From NCBI RefSeq assembly GCF_000720765.1, contig NZ_JODC01000015.1:124001-188000 (forward strand): a DNA stretch of 64,000 nt, read 5' to 3'. The translations under genes and the position numbers were made by a program. A model generated the notes under the pieces. It had not been told where the DNA came from, made no database searches, and was given only the letters and a program-made list of their open reading frames with translations. Every line of letters starts with the position of its first letter. Positions within the stretch are counted from its first letter, which is position 1. Source of the stretch: Streptomyces sp. NRRL S-646 (lineage in GTDB: Bacteria > Actinomycetota > Actinomycetes > Streptomycetales > Streptomycetaceae). Shown one piece after another: positions 53,374-62,700 of the stretch.

Positions 53374-54249
53374 TCACCAAGGCAAGGGCTCCGGGCGGCG
53401 GTTCCACCACCATCCGTGCTCTGAGGCGGTGTCCTCGGGCCCGGTCAGCTCTTTGCGGAGCAGACCGGGGTCCTCGACGGTCAGCTGGGTGAACAGGGCG
53501 TCCAGAGGCTCAAGGGCATTCTGCAGCAAGGCGGATGCGTTCTCCGGGAGTTGACGGTGCACATGCTCCAGTTTGTCGCGCGATTCGAGGCGTTGACGGA
53601 AGAGGGCGGGCGGATACCACCCGGAGGGCGCCCAGCCGGCCTCCATCTGCCGGACTAGTTTTTCCCAGGCCCCCAGGGAATTGCTTGCCCTCCAGATTGG
53701 CGTTCCCGGGGTGCTGGCCTCCTCCGGGTGCATGTGGTGCAGGTGCTCTGCGAAGGCATCGGCGAGCGGGGTGGCGATCTTCAGCTCGCTAACCACTTCG
53801 GGGATGCGAGCCACGGTGACATGCGAAAGCCGGGCGACGGGAGCCTCGATCCTGTCGATCCTGAAGCGGGGCTCTTCGTCGTCGGGCTCGTACAGACGTG
53901 CTCGCGTGACAAGCCCGTCCTCCGTGGCCAGCCAGTACGCGCTCGGCGGCGCTTCCTCAGCGGGAAATAGGACCACGGTGCCTGCCGTACGGGCGAAGGC
54001 AGACGCCAGATCGCGCTCCGGGGGCTGTGGTTCCACGGACTCCTGGGCGTAGATGTCCAGGGACGTGGACACATCGCCCGGCACCGGTGCCATATCGCAG
54101 AACACCAGGGCGTCCCAGTTGCGCAACTCCTGGTCGGTGTCCTCGTCGGCGACGTCCACCTCCTGCACTCGCACGTGCAGGCACTGCGCGAGAGCCGTAG
54201 TGACAGCGTCGAGAGCCAGGGGCTCCACAGTGAGGAGGTTGTACGTCAT
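53374..54249 (-). CDS. Probable immunity partner of the WXG-toxin operon
   Basis: A 291-residue soluble acidic protein (starts YNLLTVEPLALDAVTTALAQ) with no domain I recognise. Its ATG overlaps the upstream toxin stop (ATGA at 54246-54249), a spacing typical of toxin-immunity pairs where the immunity gene comes last. Its negative charge would suit binding to a basic toxin domain. The function is inferred from position; no immunity motif was identified. Confidence 0.65.
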   Translation of the reverse strand: MTYNLLTVEPLALDAVTTALAQCLHVRVQEVDVADEDTDQELRNWDALVFCDMAPVPGDVSTSLDIYAQESVEPQPPERDLASAFARTAGTVVLFPAEEAPPSAYWLATEDGLVTRARLYEPDDEEPRFRIDRIEAPVARLSHVTVARIPEVVSELKIATPLADAFAEHLHHMHPEEASTPGTPIWRASNSLGAWEKLVRQMEAGWAPSGWYPPALFRQRLESRDKLEHVHRQLPENASALLQNALEPLDALFTQLTVEDPGLLRKELTGPEDTASEHGWWWNRRPEPLPW

Positions 54250-55562
54250 GGTGGATAGGTCCCGTTGTAGATGTCCAGGGCCTTCTGTACGGCCTGTGGG
54301 TTGTTTACGAAGCGCGGGGCATGTGCCAACTGCGGTGCTGCACTGATGTCGCCCTTGGCCTTCGAGATCTGCTGGAGGGCGGCGTATTCGTTCCGGTCGA
54401 GCTTGGCGATGCCCTTGCCGCTGTCGGGATACACCCTGCCCGTCGGTTCGACGCCATAGGAACGCCCGTTGACCTCGTAACGGAAAGTTTGATCATTCCA
54501 TGTACCCTTGCCAGCCGCGATGTCAGCGATGTCCTGATTGATGTGCTGCTCGTAGCCGCGGAGGATGACGCTGTTCACCTCGCTGACATTCTTGCCGCTA
54601 TGAGCCGCCCCTGAGACGGTATGCCGAGCGTTCGGGGTCATAAGACTCTTATCGGCCGCAGGACCCTCGACGCCGTCGGCCACAGGCCACGGCCCCCTTC
54701 CCGGCCCGTTCCCTCCAGCGCCGGAGTCACCAACCCTCATCGCGTAACGCTCACCAGCAGTGAGGTCACCGGAGGCGCCCGCAAGATCACCCGGAACCCC
54801 GGCCATGGCCATGCGAGAGCCGGCGAGATCGACATCGATGCCGCCGAAGAGGCCGGACAGACCGCTGGCCCTGACCGTCTGGTAGGTGGCCCCGGCCCCG
54901 CCCAGCAAACCGCCGGTGAGTGCTCCGTACACCCCAGCCTGGCGGGCCTCGTCGAGGTTGATGCCGCTCTTCTGCTCACCCAGGGCGATGGCCGTGGGCT
55001 GGGCGACGGCCAGGTCCACGGTGATGGACTCCACCCCGCCGAAGGCTGCGGTGGCCAAGGTGGTGCCTGCGATGGCGGCGACCTCCTCGGTTACCGCCAC
55101 GCCCAGGGAGGCGGCGAGCTCCGTGACGCCCGCGGCCGCGGCCGCCGCGGCGCCCTCGGAGAGGCCGGCGGTGAAGACGGCCAGCGCGGTGCCCGCGACG
55201 AGCGTCGCGCCGACGATCTCCAGCTCGTGTTCGAGGTGCTTCTTCGCGCCGTGTACGGCGTCGGCGTATGCGTCCAGCGCCTTGGCCATGTCCCGGGCCG
55301 CGTCCGGCAGGTCCTTCAGCCAGCCGCGGCCGTGGTCGTAGTAGCGGCGCCAGAACTTGTCGAAGGCGTCGATCGACTCGCCCTTGTTGTCCTCGATCAG
55401 CGCGCGGGCGGCCTTGTTCGAGGCGGCCGTGATGTCCTCGACGTCGTCGGCGAAGGCCCGCCACACCCGCGCGGCCTCCCGCAGCCCGTCCTCGTCGGCG
55501 TCCGGCCACCACATGCCCGTCAGGTCCTGGACGACCTTGCGGGCCTTGTCGGCGACGCTCAC
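54246..55562 (-). CDS. T7SS-type polymorphic toxin with CpnT-like N-terminus
   Basis: A 438-residue protein. The N-terminal ~105 residues are a WXG100-like helical domain of the CpnT type (MWWPDADEDGLREAARVWRAF...FWRRYYDHGRGWL). A hydrophobic, Ala/Gly-rich middle region (~120-230) resembles the membrane/pre-toxin part of such proteins. The C-terminal ~130 residues (ARHTVSGAAHSGKNVSEVNSV...YGVEPTGRVYPDS...QISKAKGDISAAP) form the variable domain, whose activity I cannot name. GTG 55562 overlaps the WXG100 gene's stop, and the partner follows in ATGA. Confidence 0.8.
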   Translation of the reverse strand: MSVADKARKVVQDLTGMWWPDADEDGLREAARVWRAFADDVEDITAASNKAARALIEDNKGESIDAFDKFWRRYYDHGRGWLKDLPDAARDMAKALDAYADAVHGAKKHLEHELEIVGATLVAGTALAVFTAGLSEGAAAAAAAGVTELAASLGVAVTEEVAAIAGTTLATAAFGGVESITVDLAVAQPTAIALGEQKSGINLDEARQAGVYGALTGGLLGGAGATYQTVRASGLSGLFGGIDVDLAGSRMAMAGVPGDLAGASGDLTAGERYAMRVGDSGAGGNGPGRGPWPVADGVEGPAADKSLMTPNARHTVSGAAHSGKNVSEVNSVILRGYEQHINQDIADIAAGKGTWNDQTFRYEVNGRSYGVEPTGRVYPDSGKGIAKLDRNEYAALQQISKAKGDISAAPQLAHAPRFVNNPQAVQKALDIYNGTYPP

Positions 55563-55897
55563 TGGCCGCCGCCCGTGTCGTGGTGCCCGAACATGCCGCG
55601 GATGAGTTCTTCGTTGTCGATGTGCTTGTCGGCCATGTCGACCAGGCCCGCGTGGATGCTGGCCAGACCCTCGATGAGGATCTGAGCCGAGTGCTCGACC
55701 GGCTTGACGTGCGGGCCGTAGGCGGCGTGGAACTTCTGGCCCTGCTCGTCGTCGCCCCACGGGGCGCCCGCCGCGGCCAAGCCGTTTTTGAGCTTGGTCA
55801 GTGCGTGTGCAAGGGCAACGCTTTCGCGGTGGAAGGCGGGCGCCGCCGTCTTGATGTCATCGACCTTGATATCGAGTATCTCGTCCTTGCCGCCCAT
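55559..55897 (-). CDS. WXG100-family Esx-like protein
   Basis: A 112-residue helical hairpin protein of the WXG100/ESAT-6 kind, with WGDDEQGQKFHAAYGPHV near the turn (WGD rather than strict WxG). Such proteins pair with larger LXG/WXG toxins and guide them through the type VII secretion system. It begins the three-gene set: its stop overlaps the next start as GTGA (55559-55562). No eccC-type motor is in the window. Confidence 0.85.
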   Translation of the reverse strand: MGGKDEILDIKVDDIKTAAPAFHRESVALAHALTKLKNGLAAAGAPWGDDEQGQKFHAAYGPHVKPVEHSAQILIEGLASIHAGLVDMADKHIDNEELIRGMFGHHDTGGGQ

Positions 55898-56094
55898 GAC
55901 TTCGCGTCTTCCCCCTCCGTCAACTGCACGGGCGTTCGAGCCTAGTTGGCGGTTGGTGGTTCACGACTGTGAGCTGAGCAAAGCCGGGGCAAAGATCCGT
56001 TCGGTGGTCGTGAGCTCCCTCACTAGCCGTCATCGGGGTCGGACTTGCTGAGGTGATGAGGGATTAGACGCTCCAGAGTTCCGACGCAGCCCCG

Positions 56095-57129
56095 CTAGGC
56101 GGGCACAGGGCAATCCAAGCAGCGAAAAGTTCGAGGGATGCTGCCTGAGGTGGTCGTACTGGCTTCGAACTCGGAGAAGCCGCCGCTCTCGTCGCGATAC
56201 ACCACGCCAATCCCGTGTTCGGCTAGCAGGTTACGGAGGTCCTCGCGGGGGAGCTCGGGGGTGAGAACCATCAGGTGAAGCGGCTGGCTGTGGGTGATAC
56301 TTCGCAAGTGGTGGCGTGCCAGCAGGAGTTGAGCCATGGCTTCCGCGATTGACTCGCTGGCTGCGCTCCCGGTCGGTTCATAGACCGTGTTGCGTGCGGG
56401 GTTGTAGAGCTCGAGCATGAGTTGAGCCGTTGCGTCGCGCATGGACACCTCTAGCTGGCCGATCGTTTCTCCTGCGGCCAGAGAGCTCGCTTCGAAGGTG
56501 TCCGCCAGGTCATCACGAGCAGCAGCCACATGGTCAGCGTCAGACAACTGGACCCGCTGACGCTTCTGACGTCGGTAGGTGCGGGTGAGCTTGGCCGCGG
56601 TGCGGTTGAAACGGGAGCGGGGATGAGTGGCGCGGGGGAGGGTGTCCTCATCCCGCCGGATGTACAGGCCGGTAGGGCGTAAGCGGAAGACGATTACGTT
56701 GCGATCTGCACCTAATTCATCCTTCGCTTCCCGTATTTCGAACGGCTTGCGCTCATCGACCTTGAATTCCCCTATGTATCTATGTGTCCGTGTATCGCTT
56801 CCGGGGACCTTGCCCGCGGCGATGAACAGGTGCAGGGTGCGACCCTTGTCGATGTGCTCCAGGATTGACTTGTTGCCACCCTCTAACGCTTGATCTCCGC
56901 GCTTCCCGACGCCGGTATAGGTGAATATGGGGCCAATGTCATCATCCTCGGCGAGCCACCCATCGCGGTACCCGAAGCGCTCGCCGACCTTGCTGTCGGA
57001 GAAGATGAGGACGTTCCGCTTCTCGACTGCTGGGCAGATTCCGGCATAGCCGGACCCGCCAAGTACGGGATGTATTTCTGCGCGCGTAAGGATCTGGCCG
57101 GGACGAAACCCGGACGTGTGTGTTGTCAT
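56095..57129 (-). CDS. SRA-like (ScoMcrA-type) domain protein without a visible nuclease
   Basis: A 344-residue protein. Residues ~1-125 match the SRA-like domain of ScoMcrA-type type IV restriction enzymes: FRPGQILTRAEIHPVLGGSGYAGICP, NVLIFSDSKVGERFGYRDGW, FTYTGVGKRGDQALEGGNKSIL. That domain reads modified DNA in ScoMcrA (family knowledge). The remaining ~190 residues (helical, then ESIAEAMAQLLLARHHLRSI... and a final Cys-Pro-rich end) show no HNH, PD-(D/E)XK or GIY-YIG nuclease I can see. It is divergent from a membrane gene with a TTA codon, separated by 101 bp. Confidence 0.75.
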   Translation of the reverse strand: MTTHTSGFRPGQILTRAEIHPVLGGSGYAGICPAVEKRNVLIFSDSKVGERFGYRDGWLAEDDDIGPIFTYTGVGKRGDQALEGGNKSILEHIDKGRTLHLFIAAGKVPGSDTRTHRYIGEFKVDERKPFEIREAKDELGADRNVIVFRLRPTGLYIRRDEDTLPRATHPRSRFNRTAAKLTRTYRRQKRQRVQLSDADHVAAARDDLADTFEASSLAAGETIGQLEVSMRDATAQLMLELYNPARNTVYEPTGSAASESIAEAMAQLLLARHHLRSITHSQPLHLMVLTPELPREDLRNLLAEHGIGVVYRDESGGFSEFEASTTTSGSIPRTFRCLDCPVPA

Positions 57130-57230
57130 GATCCGAGGTTAGTCGTTTCACTGGGCACAGAGTGGCGGATCTGACGCACGTTGCTCGTTATGACGTTGTG
57201 ATGCTGTACGGCCCAGGTGAGGATGGTGCC

Positions 57231-57806
57231 ATGGGTGACGCGACGGCGACGGTCTTAGCAGCTGGCATCGGTCTCATAGCAGCAGTCATCGGGGCTGTAA
57301 TCGCGGGGAGGTATGCCGAGCGGGGAGCAAAGGTCGGTGGGCGCAAGGCTGTTGAGGCTGCGCTCGCACAGGTTCACGGGGAAGCGGCAGCGGAGCACTG
57401 GCAGTGGGTGCGTAGCCAGCGGTACCAGTCCTTCGCCTCTCTCCTCGCGGCCTATACGGCCCTTGATGAAGTGCTCGCACGCATCACACCTGAGGTCAGG
57501 GGTGGAGCCCCACTTGATGTCGCAACCAGAGATGAATTGCGGCGGGCCGCGCTGGAAATGCAAGACAAGACAAGTCTATTGGCGTTGTGGGGACCGGATG
57601 AGGCAAGGGTGCTGGCATACGCCTTGACGCGGAAGGCGGTTGCGGCCGTTAGTTCCGTGCTGCAAGTAGAGCGAGCAACTTCCGAAGGTCGGAGCCGCGA
57701 CTGGTCGAACTATGAACAGACCAGAAGTGGCATGACCGAGGCCTATGCCACTTTCCTCCAGAGAGCCGGGGAGATAATTCGCGATCCTATGCAGACTGTT
57801 AGTTAA
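57231..57806 (+). CDS. Single-pass membrane protein with a bldA-type TTA codon
   Basis: A 191-residue protein: one N-terminal helix (ATVLAAGIGLIAAVIGAVIAG) and a long cytosolic helical part. Codon 9 is TTA (57255-57257), which in Streptomyces needs the bldA tRNA and so ties the gene to development. ATG 57231 is preferred; ATG 57201 also gives an in-frame start but lacks a better ribosome site. It is divergent from the SRA-like gene and overlaps the end of a DUF397 gene by 8 bases. Role unknown. Confidence 0.78.
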   Translation: MGDATATVLAAGIGLIAAVIGAVIAGRYAERGAKVGGRKAVEAALAQVHGEAAAEHWQWVRSQRYQSFASLLAAYTALDEVLARITPEVRGGAPLDVATRDELRRAALEMQDKTSLLALWGPDEARVLAYALTRKAVAAVSSVLQVERATSEGRSRDWSNYEQTRSGMTEAYATFLQRAGEIIRDPMQTVS

Positions 57807-58002
57807 TTCGACCTGTGGTCTGGGCGATTGTGCCTATGAAGTTCTTCCAGGTGGCCGCGCTGAGCGTCAGTTGCGGCCCTGAGATGACCTTTGAGTCGCG
57901 CACTGCAATGACCCCGGCAAGCGCGGCCATCTCCAGGCACTCACCCCCCATGCCGTTGCTATAGCTGCTTCTGCGCCACGGGATGCTGGACGACGGCATC
58001 AT
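57799..58002 (-). CDS. DUF397 protein
   Basis: A 67-residue protein of the DUF397 family: WRRSSYSNGMGGECLEMA and AVRDSKVISGPQLTLSAATWKNFI are the hallmark segments. DUF397 proteins are small partners of XRE regulators with a DUF5753 domain; the pair acts with a GHKL ATPase in WhiJ/AbaA-like systems of Streptomyces. Its ATG overlaps the upstream regulator stop as ATGA. Confidence 0.92.
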   Translation of the reverse strand: MMPSSSIPWRRSSYSNGMGGECLEMAALAGVIAVRDSKVISGPQLTLSAATWKNFIGTIAQTTGRIN

Positions 58003-58847
58003 CGGGAGTGCTCCTCCAAGAGTTTTGTGATCAGCCAGACCGATCGTTGCGGGCTGAGAGCCAAGGCCCTGAGGTGGTCGAACGCCTTCGTGTAGAGGGT
58101 CACGTCCTTGGGTTCTTCGAGGTAGACCGAGTCGGTTAGTCCCTCTCGGTAGACCACGTCTGGGTCCTCCTGCTCCGGGAAGCCGAGGATCGTGAACGAT
58201 CCCGTGGTGGGATAGGCGCCCGCGTCGAACGGCAAGACCTGCACCGTCACGTTCCTCAACTTCTGGATTTCCAGCATACGTTCGAGCTGGCGGGTCATGA
58301 CCTGGCGGCTGCCGACCGTGTGCAACAGCGCACTCTCGTGGACGACTGCCCATAGATCAGGGGCGGTCTCGCTGGTGAGGAGCTCTTGTCGCCGCATCCG
58401 GACGTCGACCATGCGCTCAATGTCTTCGGGGGTGTGATCGATCCATGCGCGGCTCAGCTCGGATGCGTACTCGTCAGTCTGTAGTAGGCCGGGGATGAAC
58501 TCGGCTTGATAGGTGTGCAGCTCGGAAACTGCCTGTTCGAGGCCGACGTACACAGAGAACCAAGCAGGGATCGCGTCGCTGTGCCCGTGCCACCACCCCT
58601 TCGTCTTGGACTCCTTGGCCAGCGACTTCAGAAGATCACGCAGTTCATCGGCCGTCCCGTAGAAGCGGCACAGGGCGTCGACATCCGAAGGTTGGACGCG
58701 CCCTTGTCCCGTCTCCATGCGGTTGACCTTGGAACTGCTCCAGTCCAGCTCCTTGCCGACCTGGCTGCAGGTCAGCCGGCTCTCTTCGCGTAGCCGCTTG
58801 AGCTCGATTGCAAGACGGCGACGGCGAGCGGTAGGCGATCCGGCCAT
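57999..58847 (-). CDS. XRE regulator with DUF5753
   Basis: A 282-residue regulator of the WhiJ-like kind. Residues ~10-70 form an XRE helix-turn-helix (LAIELKRLREESRLTCSQVGKELDWSSSKVNRMETGQGRV), and ~85-275 the DUF5753 domain (SVYVGLEQAVSELHTYQAEFIPGLLQTDEYA...). ATG 58847 is preceded by GAGGAG. It is coupled to DUF397, and a GHKL ATPase is divergent, the usual triad controlling development and secondary metabolism. Confidence 0.93.
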   Translation of the reverse strand: MAGSPTARRRRLAIELKRLREESRLTCSQVGKELDWSSSKVNRMETGQGRVQPSDVDALCRFYGTADELRDLLKSLAKESKTKGWWHGHSDAIPAWFSVYVGLEQAVSELHTYQAEFIPGLLQTDEYASELSRAWIDHTPEDIERMVDVRMRRQELLTSETAPDLWAVVHESALLHTVGSRQVMTRQLERMLEIQKLRNVTVQVLPFDAGAYPTTGSFTILGFPEQEDPDVVYREGLTDSVYLEEPKDVTLYTKAFDHLRALALSPQRSVWLITKLLEEHSR

Positions 58848-59021
58848 GGCAACTCCTCGCGAGGTAGCGGAAGTTCCATCCCATCGGAAGGGGCGCGAAA
58901 GGCCAATCACTCTATAGAGGGAATCCCGTCGTGCACGTTGCACGACGGGACATGCGCTGAAACTCTGTTACTGAGAGTCATTGGTTGGAACACCGTGCGC
59001 TACGAGGAAAGGTGGTCGAAG

Positions 59022-59693
59022 ATGATCTACGTAGGCAGTGGCGTCGGACGAGAGCCCTGGGTGCACACATTTCTTGCCCAGCCAGGTGAACTCTCTGAAT
59101 TACGGCGGACCTTGAAGCTCCGCCTCATCCTGTGGGGGCTCCCCGATCATGTCGACGCGGCACAGATCTGCGTATCAGAGCTGGTAACCAACGTCATCCA
59201 GCACGTCGGGGAGGGAACGCCCACCATGCTGCGCATGGCGCTCAATGAGCCGTATCTGCGCTTGGAAGTTGAGGATCCCGATACGCGGGCGTTGCCCACC
59301 CTCCTCGCTGCCAGTAGTGCGCTGGAGTCGGGGCGAGGAGTAGCGCTCGTCGACACCCTGACCGATCACCGCTGGGGTGTCTTTCTCCGAGGGAACTCGA
59401 AGGTGGTGTGGTGTGAGCTCGTTACGGATGCTTCCGTCGCCTGTGGTTCGACGAACGGCCCTCGCGTCGCGCGGGCCGGGGCGATTCTCGACCTGTATGG
59501 ATCGTGGCAACTGCCCCACGCGAGAACCATGTCCCATGGGAGCAGGGTGCTCGGGGCGGCAGCGGCAGAGGAGGCCGCCATCGGGGTCATGGCTGACGTA
59601 CTGCACTGGCTGCATGCACACGGGCATGACCCTGATGACGTACTCGACCGGGCGCAGACTCACTTCGAGTCTGAGATCGGTGAGCCGGTGTGA
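59022..59693 (+). CDS. GHKL ATP-binding regulator (anti-sigma-like)
   Basis: A 223-residue protein. The GHKL ATPase core has the N-box in CVSELVTNVIQHVGEG, and a G-box ESGRGVALVDTLTDHRWGV; a variable C-terminal ~90 residues follow. Codon 27 (59100-59102) is TTA, so expression may depend on bldA. ATG 59022 is preferred over 58938 since the domain starts with IYVGSGVG. It is divergent from the XRE/DUF397 pair, completing the triad. Confidence 0.85.
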   Translation: MIYVGSGVGREPWVHTFLAQPGELSELRRTLKLRLILWGLPDHVDAAQICVSELVTNVIQHVGEGTPTMLRMALNEPYLRLEVEDPDTRALPTLLAASSALESGRGVALVDTLTDHRWGVFLRGNSKVVWCELVTDASVACGSTNGPRVARAGAILDLYGSWQLPHARTMSHGSRVLGAAAAEEAAIGVMADVLHWLHAHGHDPDDVLDRAQTHFESEIGEPV

Positions 59694-59708
59694 GGGCTGA
59701 GTCGTCGG

Positions 59709-62700
59709 CTAGCCCGCCGTGATACCCGAGTACGACCACACATCCGCTGGCAGCTGCTCATGCAGCTGCCAGGTGATGGCCATGGGCTTGCTGCCCTCAT
59801 GCCCGGCATACGTCGCCGGGCCGAGCAGCATCCAAGGTTGGGCCTTCCCGATGTCGGTGTCTTTGTAGCGCCGCATGAACAGCAGGACGTGGCTTCCGCG
59901 TTGCTTGTGCTGCTGGTAGCGCAGACCTGTGGGAGAGGTGGCTGCGGTCGTGCTCTGCGACTCCCAGTGGAAGAGGGAGGGGCTCAACGCGTAGTCCTTG
60001 TACCGAACCGTGGGGGAGAAGTCCTTCTCGTTCTTCTCAAGGGTGATCAGCAGGGCGTCCGTCTGGTTCTGCTCGTCCCACAGGACGCCCTGCGCAAAGG
60101 ATCCCGGCATCTGGCCGCCCAGGCGGGCGACACCAAGCGCGGCCAGGATCTCCGAGCGGTTGTATGCGCTATGGATCTTCAGAGGGATGTGGGCGTGCGG
60201 ACCCTCCAGAGGAAGGGGGAAGTGGTCGGCTTGCCCCATGACATGGGCGAGTACCTGTCGCAGTTCGCTACGGAAGGCTCGCTGCTCGCGGAGCGATTCA
60301 AGCCCTTCCGCGTAGGAGTTGAATCCTCCGGCCTTGTCCCAGAGGTTGAAGAACAGCATGCGCGCGTACGTTTGGTACTTCGCGTTCAGTGAGTCGTACG
60401 TCGGCGCGTCATCGCTCAACAAGCGCATGTACGCCTCTGCGCGTTCGCCGTCGTCGACGTGCAAGAACGCGTGCACACGCTTCAACAGGTCCTCTTCGCC
60501 GGCTTGTTCAGGAAGATCAGCCAGTCCAGAGCGACGTAGGACTGTCGTCCACGAGTTGCTCGACTTATACAGCTCCCGGATTTCACGGCGACTCTCCTTG
60601 AGGTAGTCGGCGAGGACCGGGGTGTCGAAGGCCCTCACTTCCTTGGCGAGGGTCTGGACGGTCGCCTTGATCTGGGTGCGAATGTTGTCCAGCACCAGCT
60701 GCTTGGACTTGCCCTCAAGGATGATCTGGCAGCCGGACGGCAGCAGAGGGAAGTCGTGTTCGGCGTGCTCAAGGAGCCGGTTGCGCGACAGGTTGGTCAT
60801 TGCGCGGAACTGCTCCTCGAACCGGAACTCGGCACGATGTTGGCCGATGAAGTCGAGCACGGTGAGCACGGGCTTGTCCGGGGTCCGGCGCAGACCTCGA
60901 CCGAGTTGCTGAAGGAAGACGGTAGCGCTGTTCGTGGGGCGCAAGAGGAGGATCGTATCGACGTCCGGGATGTCCAAGCCCTCGTTGAAGAGGTCAACGG
61001 AGAAGATGACTTGGATCTCTCCCGCCCTGAGCTGGGACAGAACGTGGTCACGGACCTCGGGCTTGGACGCGCTGTCCAGGGCTTCAGCCTTGATGCCTGC
61101 GTCCTGGAAACACTTCGCCATGAAGTGAGCATGTTTCCTGCTGACGCAGAAGCCGAGTGCTCGCATGTTCATCGGGTCGGACACCTTGTCCCGCACCTGC
61201 TTGATGACGATACGGGCGCGCGCAAGGTCCCCGGAGAACAAGTCACCGAGCTGGCTCTGGTCGTACGTACCCGAGCGCCAGTTGAGGCGGGTGAGGTCCG
61301 TGCCGTCGGGCACACCAAAGTAGTGGAACGGGCAGAGGAGGTCGTTGTCGAGGGCCTCCCACAGCCGCATCTCGGCGGCGATTCGGCCATCGAAGAACTC
61401 GTCCTGCACATTCAGGCCGTCTGCGCGCTCGGGAGTCGCGGTCAGGCCGAGGAGCTGCTTCGGCTTGAAGTGGTTGAGAACGCGGCGATATGTCGTGGCC
61501 GTAGCGTGATGGAACTCGTCGATGACGATGATGTCGAAGTGTTCCGGGTCGAACTGGTCGAGTCGCTGATCGGTGAGCGACTGAACGCTGGCGAAGACCT
61601 GCTTCCAGTCACGGGGTAGCTCGCCGCTGAAGAGCACTTCGCCGAAGGACGCGTCGTCGAGCACTTCGCGGTACATACGGAGCGACTGCCTCAGGATCTC
61701 CTTGCGGTGTGCCACGAAGAGAAGCCGTGGATACTCCCTGGCGCCCCATTCCTTGTGCAGGTTGCGGTAATCAAGGGCAGCCATGACCGTCTTACCCGTA
61801 CCGGTCGCAGCGACAAGCAAGTTGTGATGGTGACCGCGTACCTCACGCTCGACTCGCAGTCGCTCTAGCATGTCGGCCTGGTGCGGGTGGGGGCGAACCT
61901 CAAGGCCCGAGAGGCTGATCTTGGCGTCTTGGCTGGACGGCGAACCGCCCGCCACGATCAGAGCCTCGTCCAACTTGCGGGCGTCACGATCGGGGTCATA
62001 CGACTCGAAGGCGATGTCATTCCAGTACGCGTCGAAGGTGGCCTCGAATTTGTTGAGCACGACTGGAGTGGCCACGGATGACAGACGTACGTTCCACTCC
62101 AGGCCGTCGAGCAGTGCGGCCTTCGAGAGGTTGGAGCTGCCTACGTACGCCGTGTCGAAACCGCTCTTGCGTCGGAACAGCCAGGCCTTCGCGTGGAGGC
62201 GGGTCGAGCGGGTCTCGTAGTTGACCTTTACCTCGGCGCCGAAGTCGCGGACGAGCCGGTCGAGTGCGTGGCGGTCGGTTGCGCCGATGTAGGTAGTTGT
62301 GATGACTCGGATGGGGACGCCGCGTTCCGCAGCGGCACGGAGAGAATCTTCGAGGACGCGCAGGCCGTACCACTTCACGAAAGCGCACAGCAGATCAATG
62401 CGGTCTGCTGTTGCCAGCTCAGCGCGCAGCTCACTGCCGAGGCTCGGATCCTCGGGGGAGTTGGTGATGAGCGCGGTTTCCGATAGCGGCGTGAGTGGGC
62501 GTACCGCGTAGACACCGGGGGCTTCCCGCTCGGCGAGTGCCAGCAGCTGCCGGGGCCCATCGGCAATGGTGCCTATGACTTCGTCCACATCCGGATCTGG
62601 TGCGTGAGCGGCCAATGACTGCAGGATCTGGTTGGCAACGGTCACCCGCTTGTCCTGGGGCAGTTGACTGAGCCTGCGCCCCACGGCCTCGCTGATGTGG

